Assembly (NCBI RefSeq): GCF_011493005.1
Contig: NZ_CP049157.1
Coordinates: 1,860,001-1,924,000 of the forward strand
Length of the DNA: 64,000 bases
DNA from: Caballeronia sp. SBC1
GTDB lineage: Bacteria; Pseudomonadota; Gammaproteobacteria; Burkholderiales; Burkholderiaceae
Direction: 5' to 3'
The notes under the pieces are model-generated. The model did not search any database, was not told where the DNA came from, and saw only the letters and a list, made by a program, of their open reading frames with translations. Of the stretch, positions 9,104-17,870 are shown piece after piece. Position 1 is the first letter of the stretch; each line of letters starts with the position of its first letter. The translations under genes and the position numbers were made by a program.

Positions 9104-10581
9104 TGAAAACCAAGCTGATTCTCGCTACAGCCCTGACCGCCACCGCGTTCGCCGCTGCCCAGGTTGTCTGCGCCGGGCAGGCCCCAGGTTCCCTGTCCGA
9201 TCCGGACGTGCCGGTGAGTCACCACGACCGGGTCTATGCAGCCGAGCAATTTTCAAATACGGTGTCGGTGACCGATCCAGCCGACAACAAACTGGTCGGC
9301 GTGATTCGCCTCGGCGACCCATCGCCGGGCAACTTCAGTCCGCTGTATAAAGGGCAGGTACTGGTGCACGGCATGGGTTATTCGCCGGACCACCGCACGC
9401 TCGCAGTCGTATCGATCGGCTCGAACTCAGTGACGTTCATCGACACCCAGACCAACGCCGTCAAGCATACGACATATGTGGGACGCTCACCGCACGAGGC
9501 GTTCTTCACACCCGATGGCAGCGAAGTGTGGGTGACGGTGCGTGGCGAAAACTACGTCGCGGTTCTCGATGGCAAGACGTACGAAGAAAAGACCCGCATT
9601 GTCGTCCCAGCAGGTCCAGGGATGCAGATTTTTTCGCCCGACGGCATGTACGGCTACGTCTGCTCATCGTTCAACCCGGAGACTGAAGTCATCACGGTGG
9701 CTGACCATAAGATCGTCGGTGCGGTCAAGCAGGCGAGTCCGTTCTGCCCAGATTTGGCAGCCACGCCGGACGGCAAGCAGGTGTGGTTCACGCTAAAGGA
9801 CGTGGGCAAGACCCAAGTCTTCGACGCGCGTCCGCCATTCGCGTTGCTCAAGACTCTCGATACCGGTCCGATCACGAACCACGTGAACATCGTTCACAAC
9901 GCCAATGGCATGTTTGCTTATGTAACCGTTGGCGGGCTGAATCAGGTGAAGGTGTTCCGCACTGACGACTTCTCACAGGTCGCGACAATTCCCGTTGGCA
10001 ATCTACCGCACGGCATCTGGCCTTCGGGCGACGGCAGCCGAGTCTACGTAGGCCTCGAAAACGCTGATGCGATGACTGCCATCGACACGCTGACCAACAA
10101 GGTTATAGCCACCGTGCCGATCGGTCAGGCGCCGCAGGCTGTCACCTATGTACCGAACGCAGTGCCGGAGGGAGACGGCACGCAGAACGCGCAACCGCTC
10201 GGTGTGGCAGGACAGACCGTGCACCTGGCGATGATGCCGGCGGGTGCGGGCAAGTCGGCGGACGATACCGGCATGCCCACTACTGTTGCGTTGTTCGATC
10301 AGGGCCTGGTGCAGGTTCTTCAGGCCGCGGTCACTGGCCTTTTGCCGAAACAGCCGTACGTACTAGGTTTGTCGGATAGCCCTGACGGCAGCGGTAACGT
10401 GGACCCGCTCGCGAATTTCATGACTAACCCGGCGGGCGCTGCGATCGTCAACGCGATCGGCCAAATTCGCCAAGTAGTCACGCCGGGCGCGAGCACCACG
10501 GCCGACAAGCGTCGTTACCTCGTCATCGCTCCGCAAGTGGCGGGAAAGCTGGGTGCACCGGTGCAAGTTCAGGCGCTGTAA
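9103..10581 (+). CDS. YncE-like periplasmic beta-propeller protein
   Basis: A 492-residue protein with a signal peptide (LILATALTATAFAAAQ). Repeated blades of the YVTN/YncE type follow, for example NTVSVTDPADNKLVGVI, VTFIDTQTNAVK, AVLDGKTYEEKT and DAMTAIDTLTNKVIATV. Homologues bind DNA or metal cofactors or act as scaffolds; no catalytic residues can be named. The last ~130 residues (after VPNAVPEGDG) depart from the propeller and look like a separate C-terminal domain. ATG 9103 overlaps the DUF305 stop by one base, so the pair form a two-gene secreted unit, probably metal- or stress-linked (inference). Confidence 0.85.
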   Translation: MKTKLILATALTATAFAAAQVVCAGQAPGSLSDPDVPVSHHDRVYAAEQFSNTVSVTDPADNKLVGVIRLGDPSPGNFSPLYKGQVLVHGMGYSPDHRTLAVVSIGSNSVTFIDTQTNAVKHTTYVGRSPHEAFFTPDGSEVWVTVRGENYVAVLDGKTYEEKTRIVVPAGPGMQIFSPDGMYGYVCSSFNPETEVITVADHKIVGAVKQASPFCPDLAATPDGKQVWFTLKDVGKTQVFDARPPFALLKTLDTGPITNHVNIVHNANGMFAYVTVGGLNQVKVFRTDDFSQVATIPVGNLPHGIWPSGDGSRVYVGLENADAMTAIDTLTNKVIATVPIGQAPQAVTYVPNAVPEGDGTQNAQPLGVAGQTVHLAMMPAGAGKSADDTGMPTTVALFDQGLVQVLQAAVTGLLPKQPYVLGLSDSPDGSGNVDPLANFMTNPAGAAIVNAIGQIRQVVTPGASTTADKRRYLVIAPQVAGKLGAPVQVQAL

Positions 10582-11383
10582 AGCGGGTCTATAGCCGCTG
10601 GAAATACAGTCTTCTGTTCGGCGGTAGATTCCCGCGTTTCACCTCGCGGACTCTTCCGAAATGGAAGTCTTTCATTGGACGGCTCCGTCGTGCGCGCCCA
10701 GTTCCGTGACGGCTTTTGGCGTCAACGGGATCCCTTGGGCGCTCATGTTTCAAACCGGCGCGCCGGCTCTCAATCTCATCACGTCTGCATGCGTGCGTTA
10801 CCCTTCCCTGCGTGGGTACGCAATCTTGTCGCAAGCCGACCATGAGCGCTCAGTTGAGCTCGTATTCAGGATCGCCGGCGATTCAAACCAGCGGACCGTG
10901 GCGTTGTCAGACTTGAACGAGCAGAAGAGGGTGTATCGAGGAATTAAATCTCCAGATAGAATCCGTCCTTCACAGCAGATCAGCATGTAATCCTAAATTT
11001 TAGTTGGAGAACGTTGACGCAGATGTTCGAGCGAATGAAGGCATCACGGATAGACATCGTATGCCGAGTACTCGCTCGCGGTTGCTGCGTGACCCGGACA
11101 TTGAGGAAACACGCCGGACCGCGCTGACCGTACCCGACTTCAGTGCGGAACTCACCCCCTGCAGGGAGGCTTGGATTTGACCACGAGGATCTCGCTCATC
11201 AGGCTCGGTATCTCCAGTTTTTCGAGTTACCTCTGCTGGGGAAACGATGACCGCGATTTCGATTTCTTCATCGCGCAATTTTTAAGTGATCTGCCCACCA
11301 ACCTGACAATGCCGGGGAAACCACTCGTTACTGATGTACCCGCGCTTGTTTGTCATCTTCGCGATTCTGCAATAATTCGCGTT
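10582..11383 (+). other. intergenic, no gene recognised
   Basis: About 800 bases separate the propeller gene from the sigma54 activator. Open frames of up to ~110 codons exist on both strands (for example 10661-10990) but read as unstructured composition without motifs. The frame of the activator is open back to 11171, but that leader does not look like protein. It may contain the activator's promoter. Confidence 0.4.
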
Positions 11384-13042
11384 ATGACGACCCATTGCGA
11401 CGAGTGTCCGAAGATGCGAACCGATCAGGACTTCGGAGATGCTGAGTCTCCCGCCTACTGGCGCGAGCACGAAATGCTCCTGCTGCAACAAGTGATGGCG
11501 CTGGTGGGCAAGAACCTGTCTCCGCTTGCCGCGCTGCGTGAAATGCTGCACCTGATGTCGGAATTGCTCGGCCTGAACCGGGGACGGATCGTGCTAAGCG
11601 ACGAAAACCGGCAATTCTGTCGAATTCGGCACGCGTACGGATTGACCAGAAAAGAAATAGAGCGTGGATGCTATGCGTTTGGTGAAGGCATTACCGGTCG
11701 CGTGATCCAGAATGGCCAGTTGGCGATCGTTCAGGATATCGACCAGGAACCATCGTTCTTGGCCCGCGCAGTGGAACGCTCGAAACTTCCCCCCGGACCC
11801 GTGGCGTTCATCGCCCTCCCTATCTCGATCGACCGGGTGACTGTCGGCGTTCTTGCTTGTCACCGCATACGAAGACGCTCGCGCGCGCTTGCCGACGACC
11901 TGACGCTCCTGCGCATTCTCGCCACGCTCGTCGGGCAACTGCTGCAACTCGAAGCACGTTTGCAGGAAAAGACCCAGGCGCTCGAACAGCAGAATGCGGC
12001 TTTGGCGCGCGCGCTGGAATCGGCAACCGCTCGCTACGGAATCATAGGGACTTCGCCCAGGTTGTTGAGCGCTATCTCCGAGCTCGAACGGGTATCGGAT
12101 TCGGCCGCGAGCGTGCTGTTGCTCGGAGAGTCGGGAACCGGCAAGGAGCTTTTCGCGCGCGCCCTGCATCTTGCAAGCCCGCGACGTGACAAGGCATTCA
12201 TCAAGATCAACTGCGCGGCCATACCGGATGCGCTGTTCGAATCGGAACTGTTCGGCTATGAACGCGGCGCATTCACCGGTGCGGCCACCATGCGCGCCGG
12301 ATGGTTCGAGCAAGCGGATGCGGGAACCATCTTTCTCGATGAAATCGGCGAGTTGCCGCTGACGATGCAAACCAAGCTGCTGCGCACCCTGCAGGAGGGC
12401 ACGATGACGCGACTCGGCGGCAAGCGGGAAATTCGCATCGATGTCCGCCTGGTTGCAGCCACCAACCGCGATCTCCAGGTCGAGGTCGCGAGGGGAGGGT
12501 TCAGGCAGGACCTCTACTATCGGCTCAATGTCATTCCGATTCATCTGCCTTCGCTAGCGGAGCGCCGCGAGGACATACGTGCACTGGCGCTGCATTTCAT
12601 CAGTCATGCCAACCAGGTCAATCAACGCAACGTCAACCTGACTGCAAGCGCCCTTGACCGCCTCCGGCAACATTCGTGGCCCGGCAATATCCGTGAACTG
12701 GCGAACGTGATCGAGCGAATCGTGTTGCTGGCAGACCGGCCGATTCTGAACGCGGCGGACGTTGAACGTTTCCTGCCCGATGAAAGGGCGGCGGCGCTGG
12801 CGTCGCAACCGGTCGACGTGCCGGACGTCCAGGATCACGCGAGCATTCTGGCCGCAAACATGCGGCGGGCGAGCCTGCTGCCCACGCGTCCCTATGAGCG
12901 TGTGGGGTCGCACTCCGCCGACGCGCTGCGCGAGGCGCTTCGACAGTGCGGCGGGAACAAGTCGCGCGCTGCGCAGATGCTTGGGATGACGGTGCGGCAG
13001 TTCAACTACCGGTGGCAAAAGCTGGGCTTGGCGGACGCCTGA
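11384..13042 (+). CDS. sigma54-dependent activator, GAF-AAA+-Fis (NifA/SfnR-like)
   Basis: A 552-residue enhancer-binding protein. A GAF sensory domain covers about residues 40-200. The AAA+ domain has Walker A GESGTGKE near residue 246, the sigma54-contact loop ERGAFTGA near 294, Walker B TIFLDEIGE and the arginine-finger region RQDLYYRLNV. The C-terminal Fis helix-turn-helix reads ALRQCGGNKSRAAQMLGM. There is no response-regulator receiver domain, so activation should follow ligand binding to the GAF domain. An early CDECPKM motif could bind a metal or thiol (inference). ATG 11384 is the best-placed start, but GTG/ATG alternatives nearby are possible. It is followed by an inverted repeat and a strong -24/-12 promoter heading the cyanase operon, which is its probable target. 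Confidence 0.9.
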   Translation: MTTHCDECPKMRTDQDFGDAESPAYWREHEMLLLQQVMALVGKNLSPLAALREMLHLMSELLGLNRGRIVLSDENRQFCRIRHAYGLTRKEIERGCYAFGEGITGRVIQNGQLAIVQDIDQEPSFLARAVERSKLPPGPVAFIALPISIDRVTVGVLACHRIRRRSRALADDLTLLRILATLVGQLLQLEARLQEKTQALEQQNAALARALESATARYGIIGTSPRLLSAISELERVSDSAASVLLLGESGTGKELFARALHLASPRRDKAFIKINCAAIPDALFESELFGYERGAFTGAATMRAGWFEQADAGTIFLDEIGELPLTMQTKLLRTLQEGTMTRLGGKREIRIDVRLVAATNRDLQVEVARGGFRQDLYYRLNVIPIHLPSLAERREDIRALALHFISHANQVNQRNVNLTASALDRLRQHSWPGNIRELANVIERIVLLADRPILNAADVERFLPDERAAALASQPVDVPDVQDHASILAANMRRASLLPTRPYERVGSHSADALREALRQCGGNKSRAAQMLGMTVRQFNYRWQKLGLADA

Positions 13043-13054
13043 GCCGTTGTACAT

Positions 13055-13090
13055 GCCATTGTCGACATTGTTTACATTGTCGACAATGGC
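13055..13090. promoter_or_regulatory. 12-bp inverted repeat, candidate enhancer (UAS) or terminator
   Basis: GCCATTGTCGAC (13055-13066) is exactly mirrored by GTCGACAATGGC (13079-13090), with a 12-base gap. The right half also contains a self-palindrome CATTGTCGACAATG. It lies just after the activator stop and about 100 bases upstream of the -24/-12 promoter, the usual distance for a sigma54 enhancer. It could instead work as a terminator hairpin, since a short T-run (CTTTTT) begins 10 bases after the right arm. Both roles are possible. Confidence 0.6.
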
Positions 13091-13182
13091 GCCGCCATTC
13101 TTTTTCGCTTAGTCATCAATTCAAATGTCGCTGATCCTTGAAAGCCTTATGCACAAGGGCTTTCATGGAAGAAATGCAAGAT

Positions 13183-13198
13183 TGGCACACCTATTGCA
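13183..13198 (+). promoter_or_regulatory. sigma54 (-24/-12) promoter
   Basis: TGGCAC at 13183-13188, then five bases, then TTGCA at 13194-13198, matches the RpoN consensus TGGCAC-N5-TTGCW exactly. The GG and GC cores are spaced correctly. Initiation would fall near 13210, about 60 bases before the OsmC-like start codon. With the AAA+ activator gene directly upstream, this is the most secure regulatory call in the window. Confidence 0.9.
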
Positions 13199-13271
13199 TT
13201 AGAGGTTTACGCCGACGCACTAGTCGTACGGCGCGCTGTTATTCAGCGACCTTTTCCATCAGGAGCCAGCC

Positions 13272-13829
13272 TTGAACACAACCGTCAGCGACAACCCCAC
13301 GACCATTTCTGCTCACCTCCGACCGATCGACCGCGACGGCCTGTTGGCATTCGCGGAGAAGGGCCGCAACGACCCCGACAGACGCGGCAAGAACAACGTT
13401 CACACCGTAATGCAAGGCCAATACCGGTCGCTGAGCTACGTCGGTGCCCACGCTCCGGTCGTCGTTGACGAACCGCTCCATTTGTTCGGCGAAGACACGG
13501 CGCCGGCGCCGGGCGAAATCGCATTGTCTGGCCTTGGCGGCTGCCTGGCCGTCGGCATCACCGCGGTAGCGACCTGGAAGCAGGTCAGGCTGTCGAAGCT
13601 TGAAATCTACCTGGAAGCAGATATTGGCAACACGGCAGCGTGGGGTGCGGGGGGCGCACAGCGGGAACCGTCGCAAATGGGCTTCCAGGAGATTCGCGTC
13701 AAGGTGGTGATCGAAGGCGATGCCAGCCGTGAGGAACTGGATGAAATCGTGCGTCAGGCTAACTTCAACTCGCCGGTTGCCAACACAATGCGCAACCCAA
13801 TCCCGATGAGCGTCTCGCTCGCTGACTAA
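13272..13829 (+). CDS. OsmC-family protein
   Basis: A 185-residue OsmC/YhfA-fold protein. The first signature Cys sits in LSGLGGCLAVGITA. The position of the second conserved Cys, usually in a CPVSNTL-like motif, reads NSPVANTMRNP, with Ser in its place. A classical two-Cys peroxidase mechanism is therefore doubtful. Start is TTG 13272, with AGGAG six bases upstream. It is the first gene behind the sigma54 promoter and precedes an acyl-CoA-dehydrogenase-like flavoprotein by 55 bases. OsmC proteins reduce organic peroxides or handle sulfur species; a sulfur-handling role would fit the persulfide dioxygenase encoded later in the operon (inference). Confidence 0.85.
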   Translation: MNTTVSDNPTTISAHLRPIDRDGLLAFAEKGRNDPDRRGKNNVHTVMQGQYRSLSYVGAHAPVVVDEPLHLFGEDTAPAPGEIALSGLGGCLAVGITAVATWKQVRLSKLEIYLEADIGNTAAWGAGGAQREPSQMGFQEIRVKVVIEGDASREELDEIVRQANFNSPVANTMRNPIPMSVSLAD

Positions 13830-13884
13830 ACATCCTGTTGATCGTCGTCGACGATCCGGCTTCAACACCCACGGGAATTCCATC

Positions 13885-15027
13885 ATGGCAAGCGTACTGG
13901 CTGCAGGCGACGTCTGCGTGGACGGCTGGATCGACGGCGAGGTCCTGGCGAACGTCATCGACATTGCAAGCGGCCCCCTGGCGGCCGCTGCAACGCGTAT
14001 CGACACAGAAGGGTATTACCCGCTCGACATCATGTCGAAGCTCGGTGAGGCTGGCGGGCTAGGCGTGCATCTCGACCGGCACGGAGCGCGCTTCGCCCTG
14101 TCGATCGACGCCATGCGGGAAGCCAGCCGGGCGTGCGGATCGACAGGCTTCTTGATGTGGGCCCATGACGTATGCGGCCTTTACATGGAACAGTCGGGCA
14201 ACCCGGAACTCGGCGGCCACCGGCTGGACGAGCACGCGCGCGGCCGAACCTTCGGCGGCACGGCGCTCTCGAACCCGATGAAGGCCCTATCCGGCATTGA
14301 GCCGATGATGCTGCGTGCAGCGCCAATGGCCGGCGGCTATCGGGTCAGCGGAACCCTGCCGTGGGTGAGCCACATCGCGCGAGGCCAGTATTGCGGCGCG
14401 ATTGCGGCTGTGCTGCGTGACGACGGGTCGGTGTCGCATGAAATCATGTTCATGCTCGACTGCGACGAACGCGTCGAGCTGCGCCACTGCCCGGTGTTCT
14501 CAGGCATGGAGGGCACAAGTACGTGGGGTATCCGGCTGACTGATTATTTTGTCGGCGAGGCAAGCATGATCGCCGATCCGGCGCGCCCGTTCATCGCGCG
14601 GATCAAGCCCGCTTTCATCCTGTTGCAAGTGGGCATGGCGCTGGGCGTGGCGCAAGGCAGTATCGATTCGAGTCTTGAAGTCGAGCCGATGCTCGCGCAC
14701 GTCAACCGGTTCCTGCACGACCGCCCTGACGAATTGTGCGCGGAACTGAACGAAGCCCGTGCGCAGGCGGCCCGGCTCGCACTCACGCCGTATGACGGCA
14801 GCAAGGACTATGTGCTCGACGTGCTGGACCTCCGGACCCGGGGCGCGGAACTCGCGCTGCGGGCGGCCCAGGCGTCACTTTTGCACCAGGGCGCACGCGG
14901 CTACCTGATGAGCGCCGCGCCGCAACGAAGGATTCGTGAGTCGCATTTCGTGGCGATCGTCACGCCGGCCATCAAGCACTTGCGTCTGGAAATGGCGCGC
15001 TTGAGCGAAGAGGAGTTGCCGGTATGA
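13885..15027 (+). CDS. acyl-CoA-dehydrogenase-fold flavoprotein, possible flavin monooxygenase
   Basis: A 380-residue protein with the ACAD layout. An N-terminal helical part (ACGSTGFLMWAHDVC) is followed by a beta domain (GYRVSGTLPWVSHIARGQY) and a C-terminal four-helix bundle (KPAFILLQVGMALGVAQGS; RAAQASLLHQGARGYL). The canonical catalytic Glu of acyl-CoA dehydrogenases is not evident. Such divergent members include DszC/SfnB-type monooxygenases acting on sulfur or nitrogen compounds. Its 3' end overlaps the next gene (rubredoxin reductase) by four bases, which indicates close cooperation: that protein could supply electrons. The substrate is not readable from sequence; the downstream cyanase and persulfide dioxygenase suggest a compound that releases cyanate and sulfur (inference). 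Confidence 0.75.
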   Translation: MASVLAAGDVCVDGWIDGEVLANVIDIASGPLAAAATRIDTEGYYPLDIMSKLGEAGGLGVHLDRHGARFALSIDAMREASRACGSTGFLMWAHDVCGLYMEQSGNPELGGHRLDEHARGRTFGGTALSNPMKALSGIEPMMLRAAPMAGGYRVSGTLPWVSHIARGQYCGAIAAVLRDDGSVSHEIMFMLDCDERVELRHCPVFSGMEGTSTWGIRLTDYFVGEASMIADPARPFIARIKPAFILLQVGMALGVAQGSIDSSLEVEPMLAHVNRFLHDRPDELCAELNEARAQAARLALTPYDGSKDYVLDVLDLRTRGAELALRAAQASLLHQGARGYLMSAAPQRRIRESHFVAIVTPAIKHLRLEMARLSEEELPV

Positions 15028-16379
15028 ACGCCATTAGCCATGAATGGAAGCAATTCATTTGCCGCGCATGCGGCGTCATCTACGATGAGGAAGCGGGCGA
15101 CCCCGACAGCGGGCTCGCGCCGGGTACCCGCTTTAGCGATATCCCCGAGAACTGGGAATGTCCGCTATGTGGAGTCAGCAAGGCTGATTTTACGTTGTAC
15201 GAACCGATATCCGCCGTCGCGTCCGGGGACTCCTCCACGGTTGCAGTACGCGAGACGGGCGTGGTGGTGGTCGGCGGAGGCACGGCTGGATGGGCGGCGG
15301 TCGAAGCCCTTCGCGCGCTCGATGCAGAGGTGCCGATCACGATGGTGACCGCCTGCGAGGGCGACCGGTATCGCAAGCCGGAACTTTCCGTTGCGTTGAG
15401 TCAGGGGAAACTGCCCGATGTGCTTGTCACCGAACGCGGCCGGGATGCGGCCAAGCGCATGCGGGTGCGCTTGCTGTCGCACACCTACGCAGTCGGGCTG
15501 TCGCCGGCATTGCGCCAGTTGCGCACCACCGCCGGAACTGTGCGCTACACCCGCCTGATCCTCGCGCAGGGCGCTCGCCCCGCGATGTCCGCTGCGCTGC
15601 CCCCGAGCCTTTGCTGGCGGATCAACGACCTTCGCATGTGGGGCGGCGTTCAACGCGCGCTAGCGTCTGGAGCGCAGCGGATCGCGATCGTGGGCGCAGG
15701 ACTGGTCGGCTGCGAGTTGGCGGAGGATTTTGCGCGGTCCGGACATGAGGTCTGTGTGCTCGACATCAACGACCGCCCGCTGGCTTCGTTATTGCCCGAG
15801 CAGGCGTCGGAGCGCTTGCTGGCAAGCTGGGAAAATCTCGGCATTCGCTTTCTGGGCGCGCGAAGTGTTGTTTCGGTCACGCTCGCCGAGGGAGGCAACA
15901 GCCCTGAACGCGTCGTCCTGACGCAACGTGGCGAACAAATGCGGGTCGACCTGGTGTTGAGCGCGACCGGCCTTGTCGCTGAGTCGAGACTCGCCACCCA
16001 GGCGGCCTTGCACTTCGAGCGCGGTATTGTCGTCGACCCGAAGACGCTGCAGACCAGCGAGCCGAATATCCATGCCCTGGGCGATTGCATCAATATCGCA
16101 GGCCAGCCATGCCGCTTCATAGAACCGATCGCGGGGCAGGCCGAGGCTATCGCGCACGCGGTGCTGGGGCGTGACCACCGCGGATACGACCACAAACCGC
16201 CGGTGTTGCGCGTCAAGACGAAATCACTGCCCATCGTGATGCGCGGCGTACCGTCTTGCGATCTGCGCTGGGAAGTGGTTGCCGAGGACGAGCAGCAGCT
16301 ATCAATGATTCAGACCCGCAACGGCACACCGGTCGCGTCGCTGAAGGTGGGGCAGGCAAGCCTGGAATTCGCCATTTAG
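15024..16379 (+). CDS. rubredoxin fused to FAD-dependent NAD(P)H reductase
   Basis: A 451-residue fusion. Residues 1-60 form a rubredoxin domain with Cys13, Cys16, Cys46 and Cys49 (CRAC and CPLC) ligating one iron. From about residue 75 a two-dinucleotide-fold reductase follows: VVVVGGGTAGWAAVEAL for FAD, YRKPELSVAL, IAIVGAGLVGCELAEDF for NAD(P)H, and the C-terminal IHALGDCINI. The closest known functional class is rubredoxin reductase (AlkT/RubB-like), and fusion to its own rubredoxin makes a self-contained electron carrier. ATG 15024 overlaps the upstream flavoprotein stop (ATGA). It probably feeds electrons to that flavoprotein, while the downstream transporter brings in the substrate. Confidence 0.88.
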   Translation: MNAISHEWKQFICRACGVIYDEEAGDPDSGLAPGTRFSDIPENWECPLCGVSKADFTLYEPISAVASGDSSTVAVRETGVVVVGGGTAGWAAVEALRALDAEVPITMVTACEGDRYRKPELSVALSQGKLPDVLVTERGRDAAKRMRVRLLSHTYAVGLSPALRQLRTTAGTVRYTRLILAQGARPAMSAALPPSLCWRINDLRMWGGVQRALASGAQRIAIVGAGLVGCELAEDFARSGHEVCVLDINDRPLASLLPEQASERLLASWENLGIRFLGARSVVSVTLAEGGNSPERVVLTQRGEQMRVDLVLSATGLVAESRLATQAALHFERGIVVDPKTLQTSEPNIHALGDCINIAGQPCRFIEPIAGQAEAIAHAVLGRDHRGYDHKPPVLRVKTKSLPIVMRGVPSCDLRWEVVAEDEQQLSMIQTRNGTPVASLKVGQASLEFAI

Positions 16380-16423
16380 TCATGGGTGATCAATAGAACG
16401 GTCTGAACGTCGGCCGACTCCCG

Positions 16424-16450
16424 ATACCTGATACCTGATACCTGATACCC
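16424..16450. repeat. short tandem repeat ATACCTG x3
   Basis: Three perfect copies of the 7-mer ATACCTG plus a partial fourth (ATACCC) lie 13 bases before the start codon of the ABC binding protein, abutting its AAGGAA ribosome site. Slippage here would change the leader length but not the frame. Confidence 0.85.
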
Positions 16451-16462
16451 AAGGAAATCACA

Positions 16463-17854
16463 ATGGATCGCCAGAACCGGTACCGGCCTTTCGATAGCCG
16501 CGCGACGCTCGGTGGCTGCGCATGCGGACAGCATGCCAGTCAATCCGAGCATGAACGGCAAGCGCATGCATCGAGTGCCACGGACGCTGCGATGATGTCC
16601 CGCGACTTCGTCGAGGCCGCTGCCGTCAGGACGCTTTTCCCGGACGATGCAGCGCGTCGCTCGTTCATGCGCGCGGTCGGGAAAGGCGCGGCCATGGCCG
16701 CCATCTACAGCGTCTTTCCGATCGCGTCATTGCAGGAGGCATTCGCTGAAGACAAACGGGGCAACCTCGAAAAGCGCGACTTGAACATCGGCTTCCTGCC
16801 GATTACCTGCGCGACGCCGCTTATCGCCGCAGAGCCGCTGGGTTTCTACAAGGAGCAAGGACTCAATGTGACGCTGCAGAAAGTGGGCGGCTGGGCGCTC
16901 GTGCGCGATCGCATGCTGAACCATGAACTGGATGCCTCGCACATGCTGGCGCCCATGCCGCTCGCGATCTCGATGGGGATCGGCTCGCAGCCCACTCCTA
17001 CGCGCGTGGCGACGATTCAGAACGTGAATGGCCAGGCGATCGTGCTGGCGCTCAAGCACAAGGACAATCGCGATCCGCGCAACTGGAAGGGCTTCAGGTT
17101 CGCGATTCCGTTCGATTACTCGATGCATAACTTCTTGCTACGCTATTACCTGGCCGAGCATGGCATCGATCCGGATCGCGACGTGCAATTGCGTGTGACG
17201 CCTCCCGCCGAGATGATCGCGAACCTGCGGGCGGGCAATATCGACGGCTTCCTAGGACCCGATCCGTTCAACCAGCGCGCGGTCTTCGACGAAGTCGGCT
17301 TCATTCATATTCTCTCCAAGGATATCTGGGCGGGTCATCCATGCTGTTCCTTCAGCGTGTCTGACGGGTTTATCCAGCAAAACCCGAACACGTTCGCCGC
17401 TCTCTTTAGGGCGAACCTGAAGGCGGCGGCCTACGCGCATGAAGCGTCGAACCGCCCCGCGCTTGCCAAAATGATCTCCGCGCCGGCTTACCTGAACCAG
17501 CCAGAACTGGTGGTGCGCCAGGTGCTGACTGGCACGTTCGCGGACGGGCTTGGGCAGGTGCAACGCGTACCGGATCGGGTCGATTTTGAGCCGCTGCCAT
17601 GGTATTCGATGGCGACGTGGATGATGACGCAGATGAAACGCTGGGGTTATCTGAAGCGTGACGTCGACTACCATTCGCTCGCTGAAAAGGTGTTCCTGCT
17701 GACCGACGCATGCCGCGCGATGCAGCAGATCGGCGAACCGGTCCCCGACGCCGCGCGCAACGGCGGCTATCGGCCAATTTCGGTGATGGGACGTACCTTC
17801 GACGCTTCCCGGCCCGATGACTATATCAGCAGCTTTCCCATCAAACGCACGTGA
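16463..17854 (+). CDS. CmpA/NrtA-family ABC transporter substrate-binding protein (cyanate/nitrate/sulfonate type)
   Basis: A 463-residue protein. A Cys/His-rich leader (GGCACGQHASQSEHE) is followed by a twin-arginine export signal (RRSFMRAVGKGAAMAA near residue 70), then the binding domain: IGFLPITCATPLIAAEPLGFY, DASHMLAPMPLAISMG and TIQNVNGQAIVLA. These are hallmarks of CmpA/NrtA-type proteins for bicarbonate, nitrate or cyanate. Start ATG 16463 has AAGGAA upstream and keeps the conserved leader. Export is predicted through Tat into the periplasm. Together with the permease, ATPase and cyanase it resembles a CynABD-CynS set, so cyanate or a related small anion such as thiocyanate is the likely substrate (inference). 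Confidence 0.87.
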   Translation: MDRQNRYRPFDSRATLGGCACGQHASQSEHERQAHASSATDAAMMSRDFVEAAAVRTLFPDDAARRSFMRAVGKGAAMAAIYSVFPIASLQEAFAEDKRGNLEKRDLNIGFLPITCATPLIAAEPLGFYKEQGLNVTLQKVGGWALVRDRMLNHELDASHMLAPMPLAISMGIGSQPTPTRVATIQNVNGQAIVLALKHKDNRDPRNWKGFRFAIPFDYSMHNFLLRYYLAEHGIDPDRDVQLRVTPPAEMIANLRAGNIDGFLGPDPFNQRAVFDEVGFIHILSKDIWAGHPCCSFSVSDGFIQQNPNTFAALFRANLKAAAYAHEASNRPALAKMISAPAYLNQPELVVRQVLTGTFADGLGQVQRVPDRVDFEPLPWYSMATWMMTQMKRWGYLKRDVDYHSLAEKVFLLTDACRAMQQIGEPVPDAARNGGYRPISVMGRTFDASRPDDYISSFPIKRT

Positions 17855-17870
17855 GCGCAGGAGTACCATC

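Noticed and set aside
10661..10990. 109-codon frame downstream of the propeller gene
   Set aside because: No ribosome site, no motif, and equal-length frames on the other strand; treated as intergenic.
11594..12544. 316-codon minus-strand frame
   Set aside because: Antisense of the sigma54 activator, no motif.
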